Notes under the pieces: model-generated
Databases searched by the model: none
Told to the model about the DNA's origin: nothing
The model's input: the letters and a program-made list of their open reading frames with translations, nothing else
Position numbers and translations under genes: made by a program
Shown: positions 1-5,115 of the stretch, piece by piece
Position numbering within the stretch: position 1 is the first letter of the stretch
How the letters are laid out: every line of letters starts with the position of its first letter
Source: an uncultured Rhodospirillales bacterium
GTDB taxonomy: Bacteria > Pseudomonadota > Alphaproteobacteria > Rhodospirillales > Casp-alpha2
Direction of reading: 5' to 3'
Length of the DNA stretch: 5,115 nucleotides
NCBI GenBank assembly: GCA_938074585.1
Contig: CALJEW010000198.1
Location: forward strand, 1 to 5,115

Positions 1-649
1 AGCAACTTCACTTGATGGAAAAATTGCGACGGCTGATGGCCATAGCAAGTGGATTACCGGAACTGAAGCCCGCCAGACGGGGCACCTGCTTAGGGCAACC
101 CATGATGCCATAATCGTCGGAATTGGGACCGCATTGGCTGATGATCCTGACTTAACCTGTCGATTGCCTGGCTTGAACCATGTATCTCCGATCCGAATTA
201 TAATCGATAGTCAACTTAGTTTACCTCAATCCCACAAACTAGTAACTTCTGCCCGCCAACACGAAACATGGGTTTGTACTACCAAAAACAGCGATACTAA
301 TCGCACCGCTGCATTAGCTGAAGCAGGGGTAATCGTTCTTGAGTGTGATGCATGCTCAGACAAACGAATTGATATAAAAAAACTGGCTCAAATGCTGGCT
401 GAGAAAGGCTTAACCCGTGTTGTTATTGAAGGCGGCGCAAAAATTTCATCTAGCTTCTTAAATCACGACTTAGTTGATCACATTTATTGGTTTCGTGCGC
501 CTAAGATAATAGGTGGTGACGGCTTGCCTACAGCACTTAGCCTTAATATTTCAAAGATAGATGATATAAGGGCATTTACCCAGCAGGGCACATACGATAT
601 TGGTCCAGATAAATGTGAAGTTTATTACAGAAACCGAGAAAGTATTTAA
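1..649 (+). CDS. ribD: RibD, C-terminal reductase domain (5' end of gene outside window)
   Basis: This is the 3' part of the bifunctional riboflavin enzyme RibD, which deaminates and then reduces the GTP-derived pyrimidine intermediate using NADPH in the cytosol. The frame is open from base 2 to the TAA at 647-649, giving 215 visible residues, so only the reductase domain is present; the N-terminal zinc deaminase domain (about 150 residues in the family) lies upstream. Numbering from base 2, the visible family signatures are SLDGKIA (3-9), SKWITG (15-20), the segment RATHDAIIVG followed by LADDPDLT (45-52), and IEGG (142-145), a glycine-rich part of the nucleotide site. A TTG at 134 could be taken for a start but falls in the middle of conserved domain sequence, so it is not one. 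ribE follows after 12 bp. The reductase identity is secure; whether the missing half is intact cannot be seen. Confidence 0.95.
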   Translation, partial: ATSLDGKIATADGHSKWITGTEARQTGHLLRATHDAIIVGIGTALADDPDLTCRLPGLNHVSPIRIIIDSQLSLPQSHKLVTSARQHETWVCTTKNSDTNRTAALAEAGVIVLECDACSDKRIDIKKLAQMLAEKGLTRVVIEGGAKISSSFLNHDLVDHIYWFRAPKIIGGDGLPTALSLNISKIDDIRAFTQQGTYDIGPDKCEVYYRNRESI

Positions 650-661
650 GCAGAAAAATCT

Positions 662-1252
662 ATGTTTACTGGAATTATTACCGATTTAGGGTGTGTTCGT
701 TCGGTTACTAAAACCGGCGATTGGCGGTTTGAAATCGACACTTCGTTCGATACATCAACCATTGATATGGGCGCATCAATTTGCTGCTCAGGTGTCTGCT
801 TAACCGTTATTGAAACCGGTAACGACTTTTTTGCAGTTGATGTTTCGCAAGAAACCATCTCAAAAACCACGCTGGGACTATGGCAAGAGGGCACACCCAT
901 TAACTTAGAACGCTCACTTAAAATGGGAGATGAAATGGGTGGGCATATTGTATCTGGGCATGTGGATGGCGTTGGGCACTTATCTGCCAACACCACCGAA
1001 GGAGATTCAGCCCGCTTGTCGTTTGATGCGACCGGGAACTTGATCCGATTTATTGCGGCCAAAGGCTCTGTCACAATTAATGGCGTATCACTCACCGTCA
1101 ATAGCGTTGAAGGACAAACGTTCGCAGTAAACATCATTCCTCACACTCAAGACGTAACAACGCTTGGCTCTTTGAAAGTTAGTGATCCGGTTAATCTGGA
1201 AATTGACATGCTCGCACGTTATGTTGCCCGTCTTATGGAAACGGATAAATAA
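662..1252 (+). CDS. ribE: Riboflavin synthase, alpha chain (RibE)
   Basis: Riboflavin synthase catalyses the last step of the pathway, the dismutation of two 6,7-dimethyl-8-ribityllumazine molecules into riboflavin and the pyrimidinedione that is recycled to RibH. The 196-residue length is close to the family norm of about 200-215. The protein starts with the invariant MFTGII and shows the two internally similar beta-barrels: GVCLTV (44-49) in the N-terminal one, and GVSLTVN (141-147) in the C-terminal one. Residues matching known functional positions of the E. coli enzyme are Phe2, Cys46, His100 in SGHVDG, Ser143, and Asp182 in EIDMLARY. The ATG at 662 is fixed by the conserved N-terminus; the upstream Shine-Dalgarno is weak (an AGAAAA stretch), which suggests translation depends partly on coupling to ribD 12 bp upstream. 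The gene is also called ribC in some nomenclatures. No anomaly is visible. Confidence 0.97.
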   Translation: MFTGIITDLGCVRSVTKTGDWRFEIDTSFDTSTIDMGASICCSGVCLTVIETGNDFFAVDVSQETISKTTLGLWQEGTPINLERSLKMGDEMGGHIVSGHVDGVGHLSANTTEGDSARLSFDATGNLIRFIAAKGSVTINGVSLTVNSVEGQTFAVNIIPHTQDVTTLGSLKVSDPVNLEIDMLARYVARLMETDK

Positions 1253-1253
1253 A

Positions 1254-2441
1254 TTGACTGATCCCAAAGATCTCAACACGACAGAAACAACAGATGTCGC
1301 CCGCGCGACTCTTAATTTGGATGCAATTTCACCCATTGAAGATATTATCGAAGATGCCCGCAATGGCCGAATGTTTGTTTTGGTTGATGATGAAGAGCGC
1401 GAAAATGAAGGTGACCTTGTGATCCCAGCGCAAATGGCAACACCTGAAGCCATTAACTTCATGGCCAAACACGGGCGCGGCTTAATTTGCTTATCCATGA
1501 CCCACAACCGACTTCACGAATTAGAAATTCCGTTGATGCCACAACGAAATATTTCACGCCATCAAACAGCTTTCACCGTATCAATTGAAGCGCTTGATGG
1601 GGTTACGACGGGTATTTCCGCATCGGATCGAGCCCGAACTGTTGCGGTTGCCATTGACCCATCAAAAAATGCCGGTGACATTGTTAGCCCCGGCCATATT
1701 TTCCCGTTGGAATCACGCGAAGGCGGAGTATTGGTGCGGGCAGGGCATACGGAAGCGGCTGTTGATATTTCACGGCTTTCGGGGCTTAATCCATCTGGCG
1801 TTATCTGTGAAATCATGAACGAAGACGGCACCATGGCGCGGATGGGCGATCTATTGAATTTTGCCCAGTTCCATAATCTAAAAATCGGCACAATTGCAGA
1901 CTTGATCGCATACCGCTTAAAGCATGACCGGGTTGTTGAACGCACTATAGATACTGAGTTCACCAGTTCCAATGGCGGTGATTTTAAAATGATCGTCTAT
2001 ACAAACAAAATAGCACATGCAGAACATATCGCGTTAATCAAAGGCGATATTTCAGGCGACGAGCCGGTTTTGGTTCGAATGCATGCATTGAATGTGCTTG
2101 AAGATGTTTTGGGCGATTCTGCTGGCGGCAAACAGCACCAACTGCAATCCGCCATGCAAATGATTGGGGACGAGGGCAGGGGCGTGGTTGTCCTTATTCG
2201 GGAACCTCATCGTAATTCCGTATCGAACCGTGTTCGAGCTAAACTGGGCGAGCCACAAGTCGTCACGAATGACGAACACGGCAACGAACTTCGAGATTAC
2301 GGTGTTGGTGCGCAAGTTTTATTAGATTTAGGTATTTTCAACATGATTTTGTTGTCCGATACTAAAAAGACCATCGTTGGGCTTGACGGCTTTGGAATTC
2401 AAGTGAGCGAACAGCGCTCAATAACCAATAACAAGGCATAG
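1254..2441 (+). CDS. ribB: 3,4-dihydroxy-2-butanone 4-phosphate synthase with a degenerate GTP cyclohydrolase II domain (RibBX type)
   Basis: The N-terminal domain (about residues 26-222) is a complete DHBP synthase, which turns ribulose 5-phosphate into the four-carbon substrate for RibH. It has the acidic loop DDEERENEGD (45-54), RHQTAFTV with His103, TGISASDR, GHIFPL, HTEAAVD with His165 and Glu167, and DLIAYR (216-221). The C-terminal domain (about 240-390) resembles GTP cyclohydrolase II: EHIALIKGDI, a conserved His277, RDYGVGAQ and IVGLDGFG. However, the three zinc cysteines align with Asn280, Gly291 and Lys293, and the catalytic tyrosine with Lys330. GTP hydrolysis by this domain is therefore unlikely; such fusions are known in Proteobacteria as RibBX. 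I chose the TTG at 1254, one base after the ribE stop, giving 395 residues. A GTG at 1182 would overlap ribE by 71 bp with sequence unlike the family, and a TTG at 1317 would give 374 residues. Public annotation may call it ribBA. Confidence 0.92.
   Translation: MTDPKDLNTTETTDVARATLNLDAISPIEDIIEDARNGRMFVLVDDEERENEGDLVIPAQMATPEAINFMAKHGRGLICLSMTHNRLHELEIPLMPQRNISRHQTAFTVSIEALDGVTTGISASDRARTVAVAIDPSKNAGDIVSPGHIFPLESREGGVLVRAGHTEAAVDISRLSGLNPSGVICEIMNEDGTMARMGDLLNFAQFHNLKIGTIADLIAYRLKHDRVVERTIDTEFTSSNGGDFKMIVYTNKIAHAEHIALIKGDISGDEPVLVRMHALNVLEDVLGDSAGGKQHQLQSAMQMIGDEGRGVVVLIREPHRNSVSNRVRAKLGEPQVVTNDEHGNELRDYGVGAQVLLDLGIFNMILLSDTKKTIVGLDGFGIQVSEQRSITNNKA
2082..2144 (+). other. Zinc-site loop of the RibA-like domain with all three cysteines lost
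   Basis: This is the stretch of ribBX (residues 277-297) that corresponds without gaps to the zinc-binding loop of active GTP cyclohydrolase II. The flanking His277, the central Asp284 and the closing Gln296-Leu297 are kept. The positions of E. coli Cys54, Cys65 and Cys67 are here Asn280, Gly291 and Lys293. The alignment is by eye against the E. coli RibA sequence as I remember it. The intact spacing argues for substitution over evolutionary time, not a frameshift or sequencing error. Confidence 0.85.
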
Positions 2442-2442
2442 G
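2440..2442 (+). promoter_or_regulatory. Weak ribosome binding site of ribH
   Basis: A short AGG lies 7 bases before the ribH ATG and overlaps the TAG stop of ribBX. It is the only Shine-Dalgarno-like element at a usable distance. The arrangement suggests that ribosomes ending ribBX can start ribH directly. Confidence 0.35.
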
Positions 2443-2449
2443 TTTTATT

Positions 2450-2914
2450 ATGGATCAACCCGAACGGTTCTTGATTGTTGAAGCCCGGTTTTATGGCGAT
2501 ATAGCAGATGCATTAGTTGAAGGCGCTACTCAAGTCCTTGATGCAGCAGGGGTAGCTTATGACCGTCTTGAAGTCCCGGGCGTTTTTGAAGTTCCAGCTG
2601 CGATACAATTTGCGGCAAAAGCGAGCTTAACTACGGCAGCCTCACCAAAATATTCAGGATATATTGCATTAGGGTGTGTCATTCGGGGCGAAACAGACCA
2701 TTATGATCATATATGCCGTGAAACAAGCCGTTCCCTCATGGATTTAGCCGTCATGGGCAATGCCACATTGGGCTTTGGCATCATAACATGCGAAAATAGG
2801 AAGCAAGCATGGGCGCGAGCGTCTGCTGACAAAAAAAATGTTGGTGGAAGTTCGGCTAAAGCTTGCTTGAGAATGAATGATGTTAAAAAGAAATACCTTT
2901 ATAACCCAAAATGA
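2450..2914 (+). CDS. ribH: 6,7-dimethyl-8-ribityllumazine synthase (RibH)
   Basis: Lumazine synthase condenses the pyrimidine produced by the RibD branch with the four-carbon phosphate from RibB, giving the substrate of RibE. The protein has 154 residues, the usual size. Visible signatures are the N-terminal strand FLIVEARFYGDIADAL (7-22) with Phe14 at the aromatic substrate position, VPGVFEVPAA (42-51), the core GCVIRGETDHYDH (75-87) with the catalytic His84, and a C-terminal part with WARA (121-124, Arg123) and KNVGG (129-133). The start at ATG 2450, 8 bp after ribBX, fits the family N-terminus. The C-terminus carries a short lysine-rich tail (KKKYLYNPK). The stop overlaps the nusB start as ATGA. 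It belongs to the same operon as ribD, ribE and ribBX and I see no missing key residue. Confidence 0.97.
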   Translation: MDQPERFLIVEARFYGDIADALVEGATQVLDAAGVAYDRLEVPGVFEVPAAIQFAAKASLTTAASPKYSGYIALGCVIRGETDHYDHICRETSRSLMDLAVMGNATLGFGIITCENRKQAWARASADKKNVGGSSAKACLRMNDVKKKYLYNPK

Positions 2915-3426
2915 CAACTGAGCCTAAAAAACAACCTAAAAAACCTAATCGTGCTGGCTTTCGCCTTAGCGCATCGCGCCTTTCTGCGGTCCAAGCGCTT
3001 TATGAAATTGAAGTTGCGGGCGCAGAACCCAAAGTCGTTTTGCATTCCTTTATCAACAAACGTTGGCGTGAAGTCACATTGCAAGACCCGGATTCAAGCC
3101 CTGATGAGGGTGATAGAGCCCACTTAGCAAACCCAGATCCTGATTATTTAACAAAGCTTGTTGAAGGTTTTATTGCCGAAAAAACACGGATTTTAGGTGA
3201 TCTAGACAGCGTATTGACGGGTGACTGGACTGCAGAACGATTGAATGTGTTGATGCGTATGCTTTTGTGCATAGCATCGTTCGAGCTGATTTTTGAAAAA
3301 GATGTTCCAAAGCGCGTTTTAATTTCCGAGTACACAGATTTAGCTCATGCTTTTTTTGAAGACAACGAAGCAGCGTTTGCTGCTGGCATTCTAAGTGCTC
3401 TCACAGCAAAATTTAGACCTGAATAA
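2911..3426 (+). CDS. nusB: Transcription antitermination factor NusB
   Basis: NusB binds boxA RNA together with NusE (ribosomal protein S10) and promotes antitermination, chiefly of ribosomal RNA operons. The 171-residue protein is longer than the 139 residues of E. coli NusB. The extra length is a basic N-terminal extension (KKQPKKPNR, 6-14), which may help RNA contact, and an acidic insertion around 60-78. The helical NusB fold is recognisable from SRLSAVQALYEIE (22-34), ERLNVLMRMLLCIASFEL (109-126), the short segment VPKRVLISEYTDLAHAF (132-148), and the final helix EAAFAAGILSAL. Its ATG lies inside the end of ribH (ATGA overlap) and has no clear Shine-Dalgarno of its own, so translation is probably coupled to ribH. 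The ribH-nusB pairing is widespread in Proteobacteria, which supports the call. Confidence 0.95.
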   Translation: MTTEPKKQPKKPNRAGFRLSASRLSAVQALYEIEVAGAEPKVVLHSFINKRWREVTLQDPDSSPDEGDRAHLANPDPDYLTKLVEGFIAEKTRILGDLDSVLTGDWTAERLNVLMRMLLCIASFELIFEKDVPKRVLISEYTDLAHAFFEDNEAAFAAGILSALTAKFRPE

Positions 3427-3456
3427 ATACCCGCGATGAGAATAAGTATTAAAACC

Positions 3457-3467
3457 AAAGCTTTGTT
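3457..3467 (+). repeat. 11-bp direct repeat AAAGCTTTGTT, copy 1
   Basis: The 11-base word AAAGCTTTGTT occurs here and again at 3514-3524, both inside the nusB to FliL-like gap. It contains the palindrome AAAGCTTT. The second copy ends on the base before the next ATG. It could be an operator-like pair or chance in AT-rich DNA. Confidence 0.4.
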
Positions 3468-3513
3468 TAACGATATGAACACGAAATGATGCCAACACCT
3501 TAAGAGGTTCAAG

Positions 3514-3524
3514 AAAGCTTTGTT
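3514..3524 (+). repeat. 11-bp direct repeat AAAGCTTTGTT, copy 2
   Basis: This is the second exact copy of the word at 3457-3467, 57 bp further on. It directly abuts the ATG at 3525, so it covers the leader where a ribosome would bind. Any protein or RNA factor binding there could affect translation of the next gene, but nothing in the sequence proves this. Confidence 0.4.
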
Positions 3525-3977
3525 ATGAAAAAAGCTCTTATTATATTGGTAAGCCTGCTCATTCTTGGTGGTGCAATAACTGGCTCGATGAAGTCCTTAG
3601 AGCTCGGCCCCTTTGCTCCAAAGACCGTTGAGGTCATAAAGGTTGTAGAAGAAAAGTTGAAGCCTATATTCATCGATATGGAGCCCATATTGATCCCTAT
3701 ATTTAAGGGAAACCGTCCTGTCGCAAAAATCCAAATTCAAATCAAGCTGGAAACAAAATCCACAGAAAAAGCAATCAAAATTCAACGTATGCTGCCTCGC
3801 ATTAGCGACACATTTGTGAAAGATTTGCACTCCTTTATGCCTCGCTTACTAAAAGAAAAAAAGCGAATCGATGACTTTATATTAAAACAAAGACTGAAAT
3901 TAATGCTAGATCGAAATTTCGGAAAAGGTCTTATAGATGACGTCTTTATACAATCTGTTATGGATACGTTTAACTAA
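3525..3977 (+). CDS. FliL-like single-pass membrane protein of unknown function
   Basis: This 150-residue protein starts with two lysines and a hydrophobic helix (about 4-20), best read as an uncleaved membrane anchor that places the rest outside the cytoplasm. The remainder has a hydrophobic strand pattern (PIFIDMEPILIPIF, 47-60; VAKIQIQIKLET, 67-78), a segment MLPRISDTFVKDLHSF (89-104), and a C-terminal GKGLIDDVFIQSVMD (133-147). This layout resembles FliL, the flagellar stator-associated protein: short N-terminus, one helix, a strand ending in a lipophilic run, then an (I)RD helix and a final strand. The resemblance is by pattern only, and no flagellar gene is near. The ATG at 3525 is the first start after an in-frame TAA at 3501; AAGAGG at 3502-3507 is too distant (17 bases) for an ideal Shine-Dalgarno. 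The gene ends in tandem TAA stops. The coding frame looks real; the function is not known. Confidence 0.75.
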   Translation: MKKALIILVSLLILGGAITGSMKSLELGPFAPKTVEVIKVVEEKLKPIFIDMEPILIPIFKGNRPVAKIQIQIKLETKSTEKAIKIQRMLPRISDTFVKDLHSFMPRLLKEKKRIDDFILKQRLKLMLDRNFGKGLIDDVFIQSVMDTFN

Positions 3978-4049
3978 TAACTCATTGAAAAAACAATACT
4001 TAATTGTCTCTGTCGCAAAATTATAAGCGCGGTTTATGGTACGCGAATT

Positions 4050-4085
4050 AGGCTTGTTTGAGCCTGAGTTGCTTTATGTTTTTTT
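4050..4085 (+). terminator. Possible weak intrinsic terminator
   Basis: AGGCT at 4050-4054 can pair with AGCCT at 4061-4065 around a six-base loop, and seven T follow at 4079-4085. The stem is only five base pairs and the T run begins 13 bases after it, so it is not a textbook terminator. Its place between the FliL-like gene and hppA, which seem to be separate units, is the main support. Confidence 0.25.
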
Positions 4086-4220
4086 ATCTGCCACATTTTC
4101 GCAAGTTTTCAAGATTTTTTCACTGATTTAGATGGAATTTATGGTTATTATTAAATTCCTGTATTTCTATGATTTTGCTGTAAGAGAATCCAAAAACAAG
4201 CCAATTAATTCACACGAAAC

Positions 4221-4225
4221 AGGGG
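4221..4225 (+). promoter_or_regulatory. Ribosome binding site of hppA
   Basis: AGGGG lies 6 bases before the ATG at 4232 and is the strongest Shine-Dalgarno in the window. It decides the hppA start, since the nearby ATG at 4227 is in another frame and meets a stop after two codons. Confidence 0.7.
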
Positions 4226-4231
4226 TATGGA

Positions 4232-5115
4232 ATGAATCTTTATTATTTAGTCTTAGTATGCGGTGTTACCGCATTGCTTTATGGTGCATGGGCGGTCCGT
4301 TCCGTTCTAGCAGCACCTGCTGGTAACGAACGCATGCAAGAAATTGCTGCAGCTATCCAAGAAGGCGCAAGCGCATATTTAAATCGCCAATACACAGCTA
4401 TTGCAGTTGTTGGTGTCATCATTGGTATTTTATTGGGCTTTTGGCTTGGCGCTTTTAGCGCAATTGGATACGCCATTGGCGCCGTCCTTTCAGGCCTAGC
4501 AGGCTTCATTGGTATGCACGTTTCAGTTCGCGCAAACGTCCGTACAACAGAAGCAGCACGTAGTGTTGGTTTAGCTGGTGGTTTGGATGTTGCATTTAAA
4601 TCTGGCGCGGTAACAGGTATGTTGGTTGTTGGCTTGGCGCTTTTAGGTGTTGCTGGCTACTACATCGTGCTGCGCAATATAATCGACCCTAGCTCAGCAG
4701 ACGGCATGCGCCATATTCTAGAAGCTTTGATTGCTCTTGGCTTTGGTGCTTCATTGATTTCTATCTTCGCCCGTTTGGGTGGCGGTATCTTCACTAAAGG
4801 TGCTGACGTTGGTTCTGATTTGGTTGGAAAAATTGAAGCAGGTATTCCAGAAGATGATCCCCGTAACGCAGGCGTTATTGCGGATAACGTTGGTGACAAC
4901 GTTGGTGATTGTGCCGGCATGGCCGCTGACTTGTTTGAAACCTATGCGGTGACGATTGTCGGCACGATGCTATTGGGTGCGATCTACTTCACTGGTGCTG
5001 ATCAGGAAACCATGATGTTGCTGCCGCTACTGATATGTGGAGCTTGCATCATTGCTTCGGTTGTCGCTACTTGGTTTGTAAAGCTTGGTGCCAACAACTC
5101 AATCATGGGTGCCTT
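4232..5115 (+). CDS. hppA: Membrane-bound ion-pumping pyrophosphatase HppA (3' end outside window)
   Basis: HppA hydrolyses diphosphate on the cytoplasmic side of the membrane and couples this to pumping H+ (in some family members Na+) outward. The window shows the first 294 residues of a protein usually about 670-720 long; the frame is open to the last base. Hydrophobic helices lie at about 3-22, 56-75, 78-98, 126-147, 162-180, 238-256 and 264-284. EGASAYLNRQY (44-54) follows the first helix. The cytoplasmic diphosphate and magnesium site includes the family motif D-x7-K-x-E as Asp192, Lys200 and Glu202, then EDDPRN (207-212) and DNVGDNVGDCAGMAADLFE (218-236). The sequence looks like alphaproteobacterial H+-pumps such as that of Rhodospirillum. 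The residues that set potassium dependence lie beyond the window, so ion type is not settled. Diphosphate from biosynthesis is its fuel, but no specific link to riboflavin synthesis is shown. Confidence 0.96.
   Translation, partial: MNLYYLVLVCGVTALLYGAWAVRSVLAAPAGNERMQEIAAAIQEGASAYLNRQYTAIAVVGVIIGILLGFWLGAFSAIGYAIGAVLSGLAGFIGMHVSVRANVRTTEAARSVGLAGGLDVAFKSGAVTGMLVVGLALLGVAGYYIVLRNIIDPSSADGMRHILEALIALGFGASLISIFARLGGGIFTKGADVGSDLVGKIEAGIPEDDPRNAGVIADNVGDNVGDCAGMAADLFETYAVTIVGTMLLGAIYFTGADQETMMLLPLLICGACIIASVVATWFVKLGANNSIMGA

Larger units (their letters stand above)
3978..4231 (+). other. AT-rich intergenic region upstream of hppA
   Basis: This 254-bp gap holds no convincing gene. It is strongly AT-rich, with a run of seven T at 4079-4085. 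A weak hairpin at 4050-4065 could end transcription from the upstream genes. A possible promoter for hppA is TATGAT at 4168-4173 with TTATTA 17 bp upstream (4145-4150); the -10 is one base from consensus, but the -35 matches only three of six bases, so this is only a suggestion. The size of the gap, compared with the tight spacing of the rib genes, implies that hppA has its own promoter. Confidence 0.5.

Noticed and set aside
1..649. Possible FMN riboswitch expected for a riboflavin operon
   Set aside because: Such an element would lie before the first gene of the operon, which is outside the window; nothing like it is visible in the gaps present here.
646..1137. Open frame of 163 codons on the minus strand across ribE
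   Set aside because: It lies wholly within the strongly supported ribE gene, has no recognisable motif or ribosome binding site, and its cysteine- and proline-rich translation looks like an antisense shadow.
1088..1507. Open frame on the minus strand across the ribE-ribBX junction
   Set aside because: It is antisense to two conserved genes and its translation resembles no protein family I know.
1562..1972. Open frames on both strands inside the DHBP synthase domain (also 1585-1818 plus strand)
   Set aside because: The conserved DHBP synthase frame explains this region fully; these are out-of-frame shadows.
3436..3489. A 17-codon open frame starting ATG in the nusB to FliL-like gap
   Set aside because: It has no Shine-Dalgarno sequence and no leader-peptide feature such as a run of one amino acid or an attenuator hairpin, so it is most likely chance.
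3993..4007. Hairpin ACAAT-loop-ATTGT just after the FliL-like gene
   Set aside because: The stem is five pairs, four of them A-T, and no T run follows, so it would be too unstable to end transcription.
4132..4326. A 64-codon plus-strand open frame overlapping the hppA start
   Set aside because: It lacks a ribosome binding site, overlaps 95 bp of the clearly conserved hppA N-terminus in another frame, and shows no family signature.
4279..4920. Minus-strand open frames within hppA (4279-4509 and 4660-4920)
   Set aside because: They are antisense to a highly conserved membrane protein, and their proline- and serine-rich translations are typical of shadows of such genes.

Overview
The window is a stretch of a low-GC (by eye clearly under 50% G+C) alphaproteobacterial chromosome, all on the + strand. 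It holds the end of a riboflavin biosynthesis operon followed by nusB, a small membrane-anchored FliL-like protein and the first part of a proton-pumping pyrophosphatase gene. The lineage call rests on the gene order, on a RibB protein with a degenerate GTP cyclohydrolase II tail, and on an HppA N-terminus that looks like that of Rhodospirillum-type pyrophosphatases. I cannot name a genus; a marine or environmental low-GC alphaproteobacterium is the best guess.

Positions 1-2914 carry four tightly packed riboflavin genes: ribD (reductase half only, its 5' part lies before the window), ribE (riboflavin synthase), a ribBA-like gene best called ribBX, and ribH (lumazine synthase). Gaps are 12, 1 and 8 bp. 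ribH then overlaps nusB by the four bases ATGA, so nusB is very likely co-transcribed and translationally coupled. Together RibD, RibB and RibH supply the two substrates of lumazine formation and make lumazine, and RibE turns lumazine into riboflavin. The one step not credibly encoded here is GTP cyclohydrolase II: the RibA-like domain fused to RibB has lost all three zinc cysteines and the usual catalytic tyrosine, so a separate RibA is expected elsewhere in the genome.

Positions 3427-3524 are a 98-bp gap. A 150-residue protein (3525-3977) follows, with one N-terminal membrane helix and a FliL-like extracytoplasmic domain. After a 254-bp AT-rich gap (3978-4231), which holds a weak possible terminator hairpin, hppA begins at 4232 behind a good Shine-Dalgarno sequence and runs off the end of the window. 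It shows 294 residues, including the cytoplasmic diphosphate-binding motifs.

I see no mobile element, CRISPR array, tRNA, rRNA or riboswitch, and no sign of a novel multi-gene system. The points most worth a second look are the degenerate RibA domain and the FliL-like protein sitting beside hppA without any flagellar context.
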